DNA of 64,000 bases. Source: Hymenobacter montanus (GTDB lineage: Bacteria > Bacteroidota > Bacteroidia > Cytophagales > Hymenobacteraceae). The stretch's first letter is position 1, and each line of letters begins with the position of its first letter. Where the stretch lies: assembly GCF_014699115.1 (NCBI RefSeq), contig NZ_JACXAD010000003.1:1-64000 (forward strand), read 5' to 3'. Of the stretch, positions 25,783 through 34,534 are shown piece by piece. The notes under the pieces are model-generated. The model ran no database searches, had not been told where the DNA came from, and saw only the letters and a list, made by a program, of their open reading frames with translations. A program made the position numbers and the translations under genes.

Positions 25783-26210
25783 TCGGGGCGGGCGGGCGGT
25801 TCAGCCCGCAAAGGTAAGATGAAGCGCGGGGTTGGGATCGTGATTTCAAGTAATTCATGCGTTTTCGGTACGTTATAGGCCAACTTACACCCCCGCCCAC
25901 CTCAGGTTTTTAGTGGAAGTTTCATCACAGTCAACCGCCAATAACGACCGGTGCGGGAAATATATATTTTATCGTTAAATTCTTAACCTGCTGCGTTCAG
26001 TGCCGGGCTCCTGATTAGTGCCCGCCGAACCATACTCGCTCAACGAGTTGCGCCCCGGGGCTGACTGAAACCCGCGAGCCCGTGACCCGGCCGGGCCTGA
26101 GCAGCATCAGCTGCCAGGTGCCGTCGGCAGAAAGTTATGGCGACGTAAAGCTGCCTTGATACCCATTCGCCATTTGGCCGCTGCCTTACGAGCGGAGAGC
26201 AAAGGGGGAC
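25783..26210. other. intergenic region between the sugar-nucleotide block and aldehyde dehydrogenase
   Basis: About 430 bases. It holds a minus-strand TACCTTTG motif (25809-25816) that could serve the acetyltransferase gene and an AT-rich patch (25960-25990) that may be an upstream promoter region. The rest is GC-rich with no open frame of interest and no strong hairpin noticed. Confidence 0.4.
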
Positions 26211-27653
26211 TCATAGCTTCACGCACACGTTCTGAGCTTCGGTGAAAAATCGCAGAGCCTCCAGTCCGCCCTCGCGGCCAACACCGGAGTTTTTCATCCC
26301 GCCGAAGGGGGTGCGCAGGTCGCGGTGCAGCCAGGTGTTCACCCACACGATGCCGCTGTGCAGCGACTGCGCCAAACGGTGGGCCCGGGTTAGGTTGGTC
26401 GTCCAGATAGTAGCCGACAGGCCGTAGTCGGTGCTGTTGGCCCAGGCCAGGACTTCTTCCTCGGTATCGAAGGGGGTAAGGGTAACGACCGGGCCGAAGA
26501 TTTCTTCCTGGTTGGTTCGGCAGTTGGGGGGCAGGTTTTCAAAAACCGTGGGCTCCAGGAAATAGCCATCGGCGCAACGGCCCGGTACGCTGACGCGCCG
26601 GCCACCAGCCAGCAGCCGGCCCCCTTCCTCGTGCGCCAGCTTGATGTAGGCCAATACTTTCTGCAGGTGCGCCTGGCTCACCAGGGCGCCTTGGGTGGTA
26701 GCCGCTTCGAGCGGGTCGCCTACTACCTGGGCCTTAAGCTGCCGCAGGAACTCGGCTTTGAACGCCTCGTAAACGGGTCGCTCAATGAATATGCGGGAGC
26801 CGCACAGACAAATCTGCCCTTGGTTCGCGAAGCTGCTGCGGATGCTGGTCGCCACGGCAGTTGCCAAATCACAGTCCGCAAAAATCAGGTTGGGGTTTTT
26901 GCCGCCCAGCTCCAGGCTCAGCTTCTTGAACAGGGGGGCCGCCGTTCGGGCCAGGTGCCGCCCCGTAGTGGTGCCCCCGGTGAAGCTGATGGCCTTGATG
27001 CCGGGGTGCTCGACGATGGCTTGCCCGCAGCTCGGCCCCGTGCCGTGAATGATGTTGAGCACCCCGGGCGGCAAGCCTGCCTCGATGCAGAGCTCACTCA
27101 GCATGAAAGCCGTGGCCGGAGTGATTTCCGAGGGTTTGGCCACCACGCAGCAGCCCACGGCCAGGGCCGGCGCGATTTTCCAGGTGAAGAGGTACAGCGG
27201 CAGGTTCCAGGGCGAAATGCACCCCACTACGCCAATGGGATGGCGCACGGTGTAGTTCAGGGCTATGCCCTCCTGCAGGTGCGCCTCGGTCGCAAAATGC
27301 TCGGCGGCGGTGCCAAAAAAATGAAAGTTAGATGCCGCCCGGGGGATGTCCATTACCCGCGCCAGGCTCAGGGGCTTGCCATTGTCCTGGCTTTCGGCCT
27401 GAGCCAGACGTTCCAACTTGGCATCAATCAGGTCCGCGATCTTAACTAGCAGGCGGCCTCGTTCCTCGGCCGGCAGGGCGCGCCAGGCCGGCAGGGCGGC
27501 TTCGGCCGCCGCTACGGCGGCGGCTACGTCGGCAGGGCCGGAGTCGGGAATCTGCCCGTACACCTGACCGGTGGCGGGTTCCATGTTATCGAGGTAGCGG
27601 CCCGACTGGGGCGGAATGAGGTAGCCGTTGACGTAGTTCTGGATATGGAGCAT
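26211..27653 (-). CDS. 2-aminomuconic semialdehyde dehydrogenase (kynurenine pathway)
   Basis: A 480-residue NAD-dependent aldehyde dehydrogenase. The start at 27653 (MLHIQNYVNGYLIPP) removes ten doubtful codons of the open frame. Visible signatures: SPWNLPLYLF, KPSEITPATAF, FTGGTTTGR, the catalytic glutamate in LELGGKNP, the catalytic cysteine in NQGQICLCGSR, EEIFGPV and PFGGMKNSGVGREGG. The overall wording matches the ALDH8A1/AMSDH group, which oxidises 2-aminomuconate semialdehyde after ACMS decarboxylase. The other pathway genes lie at 43.6-49.8 and 59.3 kb, separated from this one by a mobile-element-rich island. Assignment to this substrate relies on subfamily resemblance and context. 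Confidence 0.88.
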   Translation of the reverse strand: MLHIQNYVNGYLIPPQSGRYLDNMEPATGQVYGQIPDSGPADVAAAVAAAEAALPAWRALPAEERGRLLVKIADLIDAKLERLAQAESQDNGKPLSLARVMDIPRAASNFHFFGTAAEHFATEAHLQEGIALNYTVRHPIGVVGCISPWNLPLYLFTWKIAPALAVGCCVVAKPSEITPATAFMLSELCIEAGLPPGVLNIIHGTGPSCGQAIVEHPGIKAISFTGGTTTGRHLARTAAPLFKKLSLELGGKNPNLIFADCDLATAVATSIRSSFANQGQICLCGSRIFIERPVYEAFKAEFLRQLKAQVVGDPLEAATTQGALVSQAHLQKVLAYIKLAHEEGGRLLAGGRRVSVPGRCADGYFLEPTVFENLPPNCRTNQEEIFGPVVTLTPFDTEEEVLAWANSTDYGLSATIWTTNLTRAHRLAQSLHSGIVWVNTWLHRDLRTPFGGMKNSGVGREGGLEALRFFTEAQNVCVKL

Positions 27654-27914
27654 AAGCCAAAGAACGGAAACTGGCTCCATCAAACCGCAAGTCCTTGGCA
27701 GGGCCCACCGCGGCGTAGGCTACGGCTTATGGTATAGTTCTAATGGCTATCGTGTTGTTTTTGCATCACTGCTGGCTCAATTTTCCTACACCCTTTGATG
27801 CGCCTTTGCTCAACGACAAGTTTGCGGCTGATCGCTCCTTCCAGCGCTGGCACAAGCATTGATATCTGGAATGGTCTAGACGTTGTTATGGACTTGTGAG
27901 CGAAATTAGCGGGT

Positions 27915-28127
27915 ATGGAAATCACCCGCCGCGCTTACCCCAGCGACGTGACCGACGAGGAATGGGGCTTTTTAGTGCCGTACCTGTTGCTGGTGCGGGA
28001 AGATGCAGGCCAGCGGCAATACCCGCTGCGGAAGCTGTTTAACGCCTTGCGCTACTTGGTGCGCACGGGCTGCACTTGGCGCTACCTACCCCATGATTTG
28101 CCGCCCTGGGCCACGTGCTACCAGTAG
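27915..28127 (+). pseudogene. IS5-family transposase, N-terminal fragment
   Basis: Seventy codons carrying the N-terminal domain of IS5-type transposases: [17 protein letters not shown], then [18 protein letters not shown] and [11 protein letters not shown]. It stops right after the position where W-x-x-V-Y-x-x-F is expected, and no DDE catalytic part follows. The element is truncated and inactive. It marks the left edge of the island that separates the kynurenine genes. Confidence 0.8.
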
Positions 28128-28153
28128 CTGATTTGAAGACCAATTGATTAATT

Positions 28154-28432
28154 ATGTCTAATAATTCAACTTTGGCAGCCAATACCGATACACAGCATAG
28201 CAAACAGCTTGCTCCTGCGGCAACAACGGCTGTCAGGAATACCAGCAGTGAGGCTGGCAGTGCCTACCACGTTGAACTACGTGGCTACAGTGCCCCAGCT
28301 TCAGCTCAAATGCACTTTCCCAAGCCTCGAGCAGCCAGGCCGGTAGCACGCGAGCCTGTTGGTATACAGAAAGGCTCACTATTGGGGCAGTTCGTGCCTA
28401 TGAACTGCACGCCTATTTCGAGCTGCGCATAA
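28154..28432 (+). CDS. small hypothetical protein, doubtful
   Basis: A 92-residue frame, rich in A, S, T and Q, with no motif, signal peptide or membrane span. Its last codons and stop lie inside a strong terminator hairpin, which supports some transcript ending here. It follows an IS5 fragment by 27 bases, so it may be a relic of a longer gene. No family is recognised. Confidence 0.3.
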   Translation: MSNNSTLAANTDTQHSKQLAPAATTAVRNTSSEAGSAYHVELRGYSAPASAQMHFPKPRAARPVAREPVGIQKGSLLGQFVPMNCTPISSCA

Positions 28433-28453
28433 TAGCAGCTCGAAATAGGTTTT
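28412..28453 (+). terminator. strong intrinsic terminator
   Basis: A perfect 15-bp stem, CCTATTTCGAGCTGC (28412-28426) with GCAGCTCGAAATAGG (28435-28449), an 8-base loop and TTTT directly after. It overlaps the end of the 28154-28432 frame. Confidence 0.8.
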
Positions 28454-28690
28454 AATGCCACCGCTAACGTGAGCGGGTACTCGGTGGGCCTGGTCGCAAC
28501 GGTTTCATCCGGGGCAGCAGGATAACGAGATACGCCAGTAATAGCAGTGCTACCACCAACCGGTTGGAGCCGCATCGGGCGAAAGCATGTGGTTTTCAAG
28601 GCATGATAAAAAGGATATTTCATCAAACCATGAATTGGCAACTTACGCATAAGGCGTGCCCGCAGGCTTCGTTTTCGCACCGGTTTAGCG
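28454..28690. other. short intergenic stretch before a convergent glycosyltransferase gene
   Basis: GC-balanced sequence with no frame of credible composition. A minus-strand frame of 139 codons (28306-28725) crosses it but is cysteine- and proline-rich in a way typical of shadows and has no motif. Confidence 0.3.
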
Positions 28691-29635
28691 TTACAATGGA
28701 GCGGGAGGCCGCGGCAGGCCGTCATCGGTTTCGCGTACCAGGTAAGGCGGCCGCTGTTTGGACTGCATAAATAGCCGGCCCAAGTATTCGCCCATAATAC
28801 CCAGTACTAACAACTGAATGCCGCCAATGAATAGCACACTTACCAGCACAGACGACCAGCCCACCACGGCCCGAGTAGTGAAAAACGTGACGTACAGCGC
28901 ATACAGCGCGTAGGCAAAGGCTAGCACCGAGACTATCGCACCAGCCAACGTAGCAAAGTGCAGCGGCCGGACGCTGAAGGAGGTGATGCCGCTCAAGGCC
29001 AACTGGACCATCTTGCCTAGCGTGTATTTGGTGGTGCCGCGGAAACGCGGCTCGGGCGTGTATTCCACCCTTTTTTGCCGGAAGCCTACCCAATGAATGA
29101 AGCCGCGCAGAAACAGTTCCACATCGGGGCTGGCCCGTACCACATCGGCTACGCGCCTGTCAATGAGGCGGTAGTCAGCCGTACCAGGCTCAAAATTTAC
29201 ACTCGACAGCGTGTTCATCAGCTTGTAAAACGCGGCCGAGGTCCGGCGTTTTAGCCACGGCAGCTTTTCGTCGTCGCGCCGCTGTGTGTATACGATGTCA
29301 AAGCCTGCCAGCCAATGGCCTAATAGTTCAGGAATAAGGCGTGGTGGGTGTTGTAAGTCAGCATCAAGCGAAATGATGCAGTCGCCGCTGGCATAATCAA
29401 GCCCTGCCCGCAGGGCGCTCTGATGGCCGAAATTGCGTGATAGTAGGACGTAATGAATTTCTTCATCCTGTTCTCGCATCTCGCGCAATACCCGACCTGT
29501 ATCATCCCGCGAGCCATCGTCGACAAATATCAACTCACGTTCGTACCGGCCAGTTAGGTTCTCCTTTATGCGGGCAGCGACCTCTGGAAGGTTTTCTTCT
29601 TCGTTATAGGCCGGGACGACGACGGATATTTTCAT
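28691..29635 (-). CDS. family 2 glycosyltransferase, polyprenyl-phosphate sugar synthase (GtrB-like)
   Basis: 314 residues from the ATG at 29635 (MKISVVVPAYNEEENL); the open frame extends 28 codons further without family resemblance. A GT-A domain has the nucleotide-binding FVDDGSRDDT, SRNFGHQSAL and the metal-binding D-x-D in SLDADLQHPP. Two membrane segments follow (about residues 228-255 and 266-290) and a basic tail. This is the architecture of GtrB/DPM1-type enzymes that move a sugar from a nucleotide donor onto undecaprenyl phosphate. It is one of three such enzymes in the island and would supply GT-C transferases. Confidence 0.9.
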   Translation of the reverse strand: MKISVVVPAYNEEENLPEVAARIKENLTGRYERELIFVDDGSRDDTGRVLREMREQDEEIHYVLLSRNFGHQSALRAGLDYASGDCIISLDADLQHPPRLIPELLGHWLAGFDIVYTQRRDDEKLPWLKRRTSAAFYKLMNTLSSVNFEPGTADYRLIDRRVADVVRASPDVELFLRGFIHWVGFRQKRVEYTPEPRFRGTTKYTLGKMVQLALSGITSFSVRPLHFATLAGAIVSVLAFAYALYALYVTFFTTRAVVGWSSVLVSVLFIGGIQLLVLGIMGEYLGRLFMQSKQRPPYLVRETDDGLPRPPAPL

Positions 29636-29744
29636 AAGTAACCTAAGTTGCGAAGTAGATCGGAGGTAAAAAGTCTGGTGGCGGGTTAATTTTAAGGTGT
29701 GCGGTGTAGCTTGGGGCATGGTTTACACGCAGCCATGAATTGCG

Positions 29745-30330
29745 CCAATGAATAGATTCGGCGCAACGGATACAACGGTGGACGGGCTAAGTGCTTGGCC
29801 CACCAAGGCTACTTCCAGCCGGCGGCCGTGGAAATAGCACGGCAATACGCCCAGCCTGACCGCTTGCTGTTGGAACGCAGCTCGCTGCGGCGGCCGAGAA
29901 AAGCACAACGCCAATGCTGGGAAGCGCTGTAACTTATGTAGGTTAATGAAGCGTGGACGTCTGTAGGCCGGACGCAACACCAGGGGTGGCACTGGTTGGC
30001 TGCTGAACGGACAAGCCGGCGCATCGTGGCTCAGGTCTTGGGCAACCGGGGCACCGCGATGCTGACGCGGCGCTGGAACACCTTGCCCCGTCGCTACCAT
30101 CACACGTGCTACCTCACCGACGCCTGGCGGGCCTATCCGCAGGTGTTGCCAACTGCGGCCCACTGCGTCGGCAAGACGGGCACGCAGGTGGTCAGAGTTC
30201 TCAATGGCAAGCTGCGCCATCGTTGCTGTGAGCCGATTCGGCGTTCCTGTTCGCTCAGCAAAGGCCGAACCAGCCACTGCAACCGCGTTAAAATTGCCAT
30301 CGACGGCCATAATTTAAAAATCACCTTGGG
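29745..30330 (+). pseudogene. IS1-family transposase remnant
   Basis: Read across several frames, the plus strand gives the zinc-ribbon/helix-turn-helix part (HQGYFQPAAVEIARQYAQ at about 29798-29855). A decayed linker with stops follows, then the catalytic part: W-H-W-L-A-A-E-R-T-S-R-R-I-V-A, LGNRGTAMLTRRW, YLTDAWRAYPQVLP, and the diagnostic VVRVLNGKLRHRC and RRSCSLSKGRTSHCNRVKIA. This is the IS1 InsA/InsB pattern. Stops and frameshifts make it inactive. Confidence 0.72.
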
Positions 30331-30854
30331 GCAAACGGTAGCAAGGTACGGCGTCCTCGACAATTTTCTGTGTTTCACATGCTCACATGCTCACCTGACT
30401 CATTCCTAATCATTACGCTATATCTTGACGGAGAGTACGCCCTAGATCACGATGGGTAACCCGGCCCCATAGAGAGCCACTTTCCTAATTGGTCAACCAT
30501 AAATAGCTAAGCAATATAGGGCGGTTCTGATCATCGCGCGTCTGTGCAGCCGAAACATCTTACGCGCAGCAGTAGAACAGAGCCGTTTCTGGGTTGGTAT
30601 ACCCGGAGCGATCGGAACACGGACTCAAATACAGCCCTAATCAATTAAGTAAGGGTGCCTAAGCTCAGCAGGACATATTCCTTTATCCGGTTACGGATGA
30701 GAGCATTTAAACAGCTCGACTGTGTTATTACTATACGCAGAATGCTTCGGCTGCATGGGCGTCTGATGAGCTTTTGGCTACGGGTGTTTTACGCGTATTA
30801 TGCCCTTTCGAGCCAATAAAGTTATTTTTTAGCTACGGTTACTCGTTTCCAAGA
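30331..30854. other. intergenic DNA without a gene
   Basis: About 520 bases downstream of the IS1 remnant. There is no frame with credible coding character; the 72-codon frame at 30774-30992 overlaps a palindromic element and lacks motifs. The composition is AT-richer than the flanks. No promoter was identified. Confidence 0.35.
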
Positions 30855-30950
30855 AGCTGTTTGAGTACACAAAAATGGTCCTGCTCCAACCAGCGGCCGC
30901 CAGATAGAGCAGGACGTGCAAAGGTGATTTTTTCGCTAACTCAAACAGCT
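30855..30950. mobile_element. about 96-bp MITE-like element with nested inverted repeats
   Basis: Outer arms AGCTGTTTGAGT (30855-30866) and ACTCAAACAGCT (30939-30950) are perfect inverted repeats. Inner arms GTCCTGCTC (30878-30886) and GAGCAGGAC (30907-30915) pair as well. Between them lies ACCAGCGGCCGCCAGATAGA, nearly identical to the core of the 20217-20418 element. The outer ends resemble IS5-type terminal repeats. No protein is encoded. Confidence 0.6.
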
Positions 30951-31067
30951 ACTAAGTTATTTCTAATTAACTCCTGTACGAAAGTGTCGTAGCAGGCTTG
31001 ATTCTGCGTTGGCCAGTTCACCAAAGGTATTTTTTGCAAAGAACATAACACGCGTCAGGAACTGGAT

Positions 31068-32018
31068 CTAGCGGCTTGGTTGCGGCTCGGCAGTAATGTT
31101 GGTATCAGAAATCAGGTACAGCGGCCGCTGGCGTACGTTAGCCGAAAGCCGGGCCAGGTATTCACCAATAATGCCAATCGAGATGAGTTGCACCCCACCC
31201 ATAAACAGGATACTCAGCATAAGTGAAGGCCAGCCAGGCTCGTAATCGTGGCTAATGAACCGCGAATACAAGGTATAAATGGCTACCAGGAAGGCGATAC
31301 CCGACACGATAAACCCACTTATAGTGGCAATCTTGAGTGGCACATCAGAAAAGGCTGTGATGCCATCCAGTGCCAAGCGAATCATCTTGCGGTAGGTATA
31401 CCCCGTTTCACCCCCTACCCGCTCGGCGCGGTCATACTCGATAAAAGTTTGGCGGTAGCCAATCCAGGAAATCTGCCCGCGGATGAACTTGTTCTGTTCC
31501 GGCATTTGCCGCAGCCCTTCCACCACCTTGCGCGAGATGATACGAAAGTCGCCAGTATCGACCGGAATAGAGATTTGGGTAATGTTAGCCAACAGCCGGT
31601 AAAACAGCCGCGCTGTGAGCTTCTTGGCGGCACTTTCGCCCCGGCGCGAGCGCCGCTTGGCATACACCACCTCAAAGCCTGCATTCATTTTCTGGTACAG
31701 CAGTGGAATCAGTTCGGGCGGGTCCTGCAGGTCAGCGTCGATGATCACCACGGCCTCACCAGCAGCACGGTCGATGCCGGCCGTGACAGCAATCTGGTGA
31801 CCAAAGTTGCGGCTCAAGTCGATATAGCGCACCCGCTGGTCGCGGGCTACCAAGTTCAGTAGCAGAGGTAAAGACTGGTCACGGGAACCGTCGTTGATGA
31901 AGATAAGCTCAAAGCTGCCGGGCAGCGCCATCGGTTCCAACACACTCAGTAGGCGCCGGTAGAGTTCGTAGATGTTGGCTTCCTCGTTATAAATAGGAAT
32001 GATTACAGACAGTTCCAC
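31068..32018 (-). CDS. family 2 glycosyltransferase, polyprenyl-phosphate sugar synthase (GtrB-like)
   Basis: 316 residues starting MELSVIIPIYNEEANI. GT-A domain with FINDGSRDQS, SRNFGHQIAV and the D-x-D in IIDADLQDPP. Two C-terminal membrane segments (about residues 232-256 and 268-290) follow, then a short tail. It has the same architecture as the 28691-29635 protein but is clearly diverged, so the two may use different sugars. It points away from the lipoprotein/GT-C modules, with a dead methyltransferase gene and an IS481 remnant in between. The family assignment is firm; donor and acceptor are inferred. Confidence 0.9.
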   Translation of the reverse strand: MELSVIIPIYNEEANIYELYRRLLSVLEPMALPGSFELIFINDGSRDQSLPLLLNLVARDQRVRYIDLSRNFGHQIAVTAGIDRAAGEAVVIIDADLQDPPELIPLLYQKMNAGFEVVYAKRRSRRGESAAKKLTARLFYRLLANITQISIPVDTGDFRIISRKVVEGLRQMPEQNKFIRGQISWIGYRQTFIEYDRAERVGGETGYTYRKMIRLALDGITAFSDVPLKIATISGFIVSGIAFLVAIYTLYSRFISHDYEPGWPSLMLSILFMGGVQLISIGIIGEYLARLSANVRQRPLYLISDTNITAEPQPSR

Positions 32019-32024
32019 GTGGGG

Positions 32025-32778
32025 TGAGGATAAGGATGGTGGTAAGAAGTCGGGCTAGTTTTTGAACCAAGGCAAACACGCTCATGTACAGTGACAGGTT
32101 GGAGTGACGCAGCAACTGGTTTTCGGCCTTCACTTGGCCTCCTAACCGGCTGTTGGAGGCCTCGCAAACTAGAGGCAGTCGCCGGTAGCGCTCTCCTTGA
32201 TAACTGGTGAGGGCCGCCCTGAAATCCACTGGCGCCCTAAACGTAGGCCGCTACCAGGAAAAAGCTGGGCCGCATTCCAAAAGGAATTACGCTTGGCGAG
32301 CAGATCAGCCTGCTTCAGGGCTGCCCAGCCTCTGCCGGGAGTGGAGCCGGCGGTCGTTGTTCATCACATCGTACTCGTTCTAGAGGTAGGCGTGGGTGGG
32401 CATTGAAAGACATAAAAATTAGGATCGACCGCAGAGCCTTTGCCTCATCTTTGATGTGTTCGAGTGCGTCAGAGGCAATCATCAGGTTAAAACAGGCTCT
32501 ACAAAAGCCAGGTTGGTCCTATTCATCACCGCTATGTTGGGTGCTACACCCCGAGCCTTGGTTAACTCGACGTTGGAGCTACTTACATTGATGCTGGCAA
32601 GGCCGGTATGGAAGGCAGTCTGGTACCATTGAATCAGCGGTCCACCTAAACAGCTAATTTCTAGAATGGCCGACGTCTTCGGTAACTGCAGGCTTGTGAT
32701 AAGGTCATGCACCGCGTCGCGGCGGTTAGCAAACCACCAATGCTGTTCTGCCAATTGGTACCTGGCTTCATAAGTCAT
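32025..32778 (-). pseudogene. SAM-dependent methyltransferase, decayed
   Basis: The minus strand begins MTYEARYQLAEQHWWFANRR, a typical opening of sugar/lipid methyltransferases of the class I fold. It continues with a damaged SAM-binding loop (ILEISCLGGP, expected E-I-G-C-G-x-G) and later, in another frame, with SDALEHIKDEAKALR. The C-terminal part (near 32030-32230, ending ENQLLRHSNLSLYMSVFALV) is in yet another frame. Several frameshifts and stops separate the pieces. It probably belonged to the same glycan locus as the adjacent glycosyltransferases. Confidence 0.65.
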
Positions 32779-32869
32779 AAGTTAGGTTCATGGTCTGGCA
32801 AAAGTACACAGTACTAAACAGTCGCGCTGTTTCCGTTGCTGATTTAGTGTAGCATCAACTCATATTGTC

Positions 32870-33680
32870 TAAGATGTATAGTCCCAAGGTGAGCTGGGTT
32901 GGGTTTCGGCTAAAGATAACCAGGCTCTTTTGCTCCTATATGTCCACAAATTCGTGGGAGTTTTGCCCAGCAGGTGCTTGAGACGTTTGCTGTAGTTATC
33001 AGGCAATGAAAAGGCTTGCGGGTGCTCGTTGAGCTACGCAGTGGTTTGGTAGTGGTTAATGGTGTTGTGGCCCGGTCAGTTTGGGAAGGCGGTGCTCGAG
33101 GCCATACTCGTCGCAGACAGGCTGCCAGGCGGACACCTGCCAGGGGCTGTTACCAAACGGCGCACCATTATCTGTCCGTACTTTAGGCACTATGCGCTTT
33201 ATAGAAAATTAGGAAACGGCCCCAGCATCCGGCGCAAAAGTCAGCGGCCAGCTTCTCGTACGGTCGATGGCGACGAAAAAGCGCATCGCGTAATTGATTG
33301 GTAGACACGGCCTGTCCGCTGTGCGCTTGGGCAGAGCCCACATGCAAGCAGCCCACCGGGTAGTAACTTTTTTTCTTTTCCGCCAACTCCGGGTCCGTGG
33401 GCGACTCATGCCGTGGGGCAGTGCAGGGCCAGGCAGAAGAGGTGGGGTATGGCTTCGGTTCTGGTGAAGCGTAGAGACAGTCGCGTCCAAGGGCAACTGG
33501 GCGTGGTAGCGAAAGGCCCCGGCAATGGTCTCTTCTTCGGCTGTGGTGGGGCGTTTACACCACTTGGTCACCGTTTTGGGACTGGCCTCGTGGCAGGTAG
33601 CTAAGCTTTGTAAGCTTTCCGAACTTTGTAGGAATAAGCCGCCGGAGTTGTTCGGGCGCTGCCGTGAAGCAAGTCACGCA
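32870..33680 (-). pseudogene. IS481-family transposase, decayed full-length remnant
   Basis: Read in pieces on the minus strand: the N-terminal LHGSARTTPAA (near 33670), a helix-turn-helix-like stretch, FVAIDRTRSWP with the first catalytic D, VRTDNGAPFGN with the second, DEYGLEHRLPK, NYSKRLKHLLGKTP, and a C-terminus ending NPTQLTLGLYI near 32875. The pieces lie in different frames with several stops. It is related to the 1727-2181 remnant, which shares LHGSARTTPA and the C-terminal TQLTLGLY. It borders the lipoprotein/GT-C array on its left. Confidence 0.7.
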
Positions 33681-33820
33681 TAGGCGCTGGCGAGGTTCGG
33701 TAGTTAAGATCACGGTACTGTATTCTCGGACCGTACAGCTAGCCAACGTTAACGCCATGCACCAGAAAGTAATCGAATCACCGCGTAACATCAGAGCGTA
33801 ACTCTCCGTTGCGGCATAGT

Positions 33821-33849
33821 TTGTTTTCCTTGCCGAGTGTCTAACTTTG
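33821..33849 (+). promoter_or_regulatory. candidate Bacteroidota promoter before lipoprotein A
   Basis: TTG at 33821-33823 and TAACTTTG at 33842-33849 are separated by 18 bases, close to the spacing of the Bacteroidota sigma-A consensus (TTG, about 19-21 bases, TAnnTTTG). It lies 32 bases before the lipoprotein ATG at 33882. It would drive the first lipoprotein/GT-C pair. Confidence 0.5.
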
Positions 33850-33881
33850 CCATTTCTAATAAGCTCTTCTCAACCTTCTTC

Positions 33882-34421
33882 ATGAAAAATATTGCTGCTT
33901 TATTAGCCCTAATATTGCTTGGCGCCTGCTCCTCAGACAAAAAATCAGGTAGTGCATCAGGCAATAAAATTATTACGGCAAACGACTTTGAATCAGTAGC
34001 TGGCTGGAACGTCGACCCACTCATTTTAGATCGGGGGCGGGCCCACTCGGGGCAGTATGCCATTAAGGTAGACGCGAGCCATGAATTCAGCTTAACTTTC
34101 GATATGGCGCTGGGAATGGCTACTCCCAGCAAAATCAAGAAACTCCATCTGGAAGCTTGGGCGTTTTTGCCTAGCAATAAAGCAACTGGCGTACTGGGCA
34201 TCCAATTGATGGGAGGCCCGTCAAATTCCGACATGCTATACGGTGACGGAATTCAGCTTGGACAAGAAGTGAAGACTTATAATAAGTGGGTGAAGGTCAG
34301 TAAAGAATTCACGCTTCCCGATAATATTACTGCTGCCCAGCATATTCGTCTTTCGCTGTGGCGGGCGGATGCCAGCGACTTTGTGCTGGTGGATGACATT
34401 GAGCTGAGTATCAAGGAATAA
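33882..34421 (+). CDS. lipoprotein with beta-sandwich-like domain (copy A)
   Basis: 179 residues from the ATG at 33882. A type II signal peptide with lipobox LLGAC (cysteine at residue 15) is followed by a serine-rich linker and one compact domain. Conserved landmarks are ANDFESVAGW, RAHSGQYAIKVD, LHLEAWAFLP, KWVKVSKEFTLP and the closing LSLWRADASDFVLVDDIEL. Two more intact copies (36354, 40263), one wrecked copy (39728) and the C-terminus of the protein at 40881 share this plan. The D-F-E-S start, W residues and Y-L-W...D-D-L end suggest a jelly-roll carbohydrate-binding-like fold; this is inference. A multi-span protein gene follows 113 bases downstream. Confidence 0.82.
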   Translation: MKNIAALLALILLGACSSDKKSGSASGNKIITANDFESVAGWNVDPLILDRGRAHSGQYAIKVDASHEFSLTFDMALGMATPSKIKKLHLEAWAFLPSNKATGVLGIQLMGGPSNSDMLYGDGIQLGQEVKTYNKWVKVSKEFTLPDNITAAQHIRLSLWRADASDFVLVDDIELSIKE

Positions 34422-34534
34422 CTTCATTTAGCGCAAGCGGCTTACCATGAGATACTGGATTGATAACATTCCATCCAGAAATCATTGTTGTGGTTGAATA
34501 AGCTGATTGGTAAGATTATTTCTCTTTTATTCTA

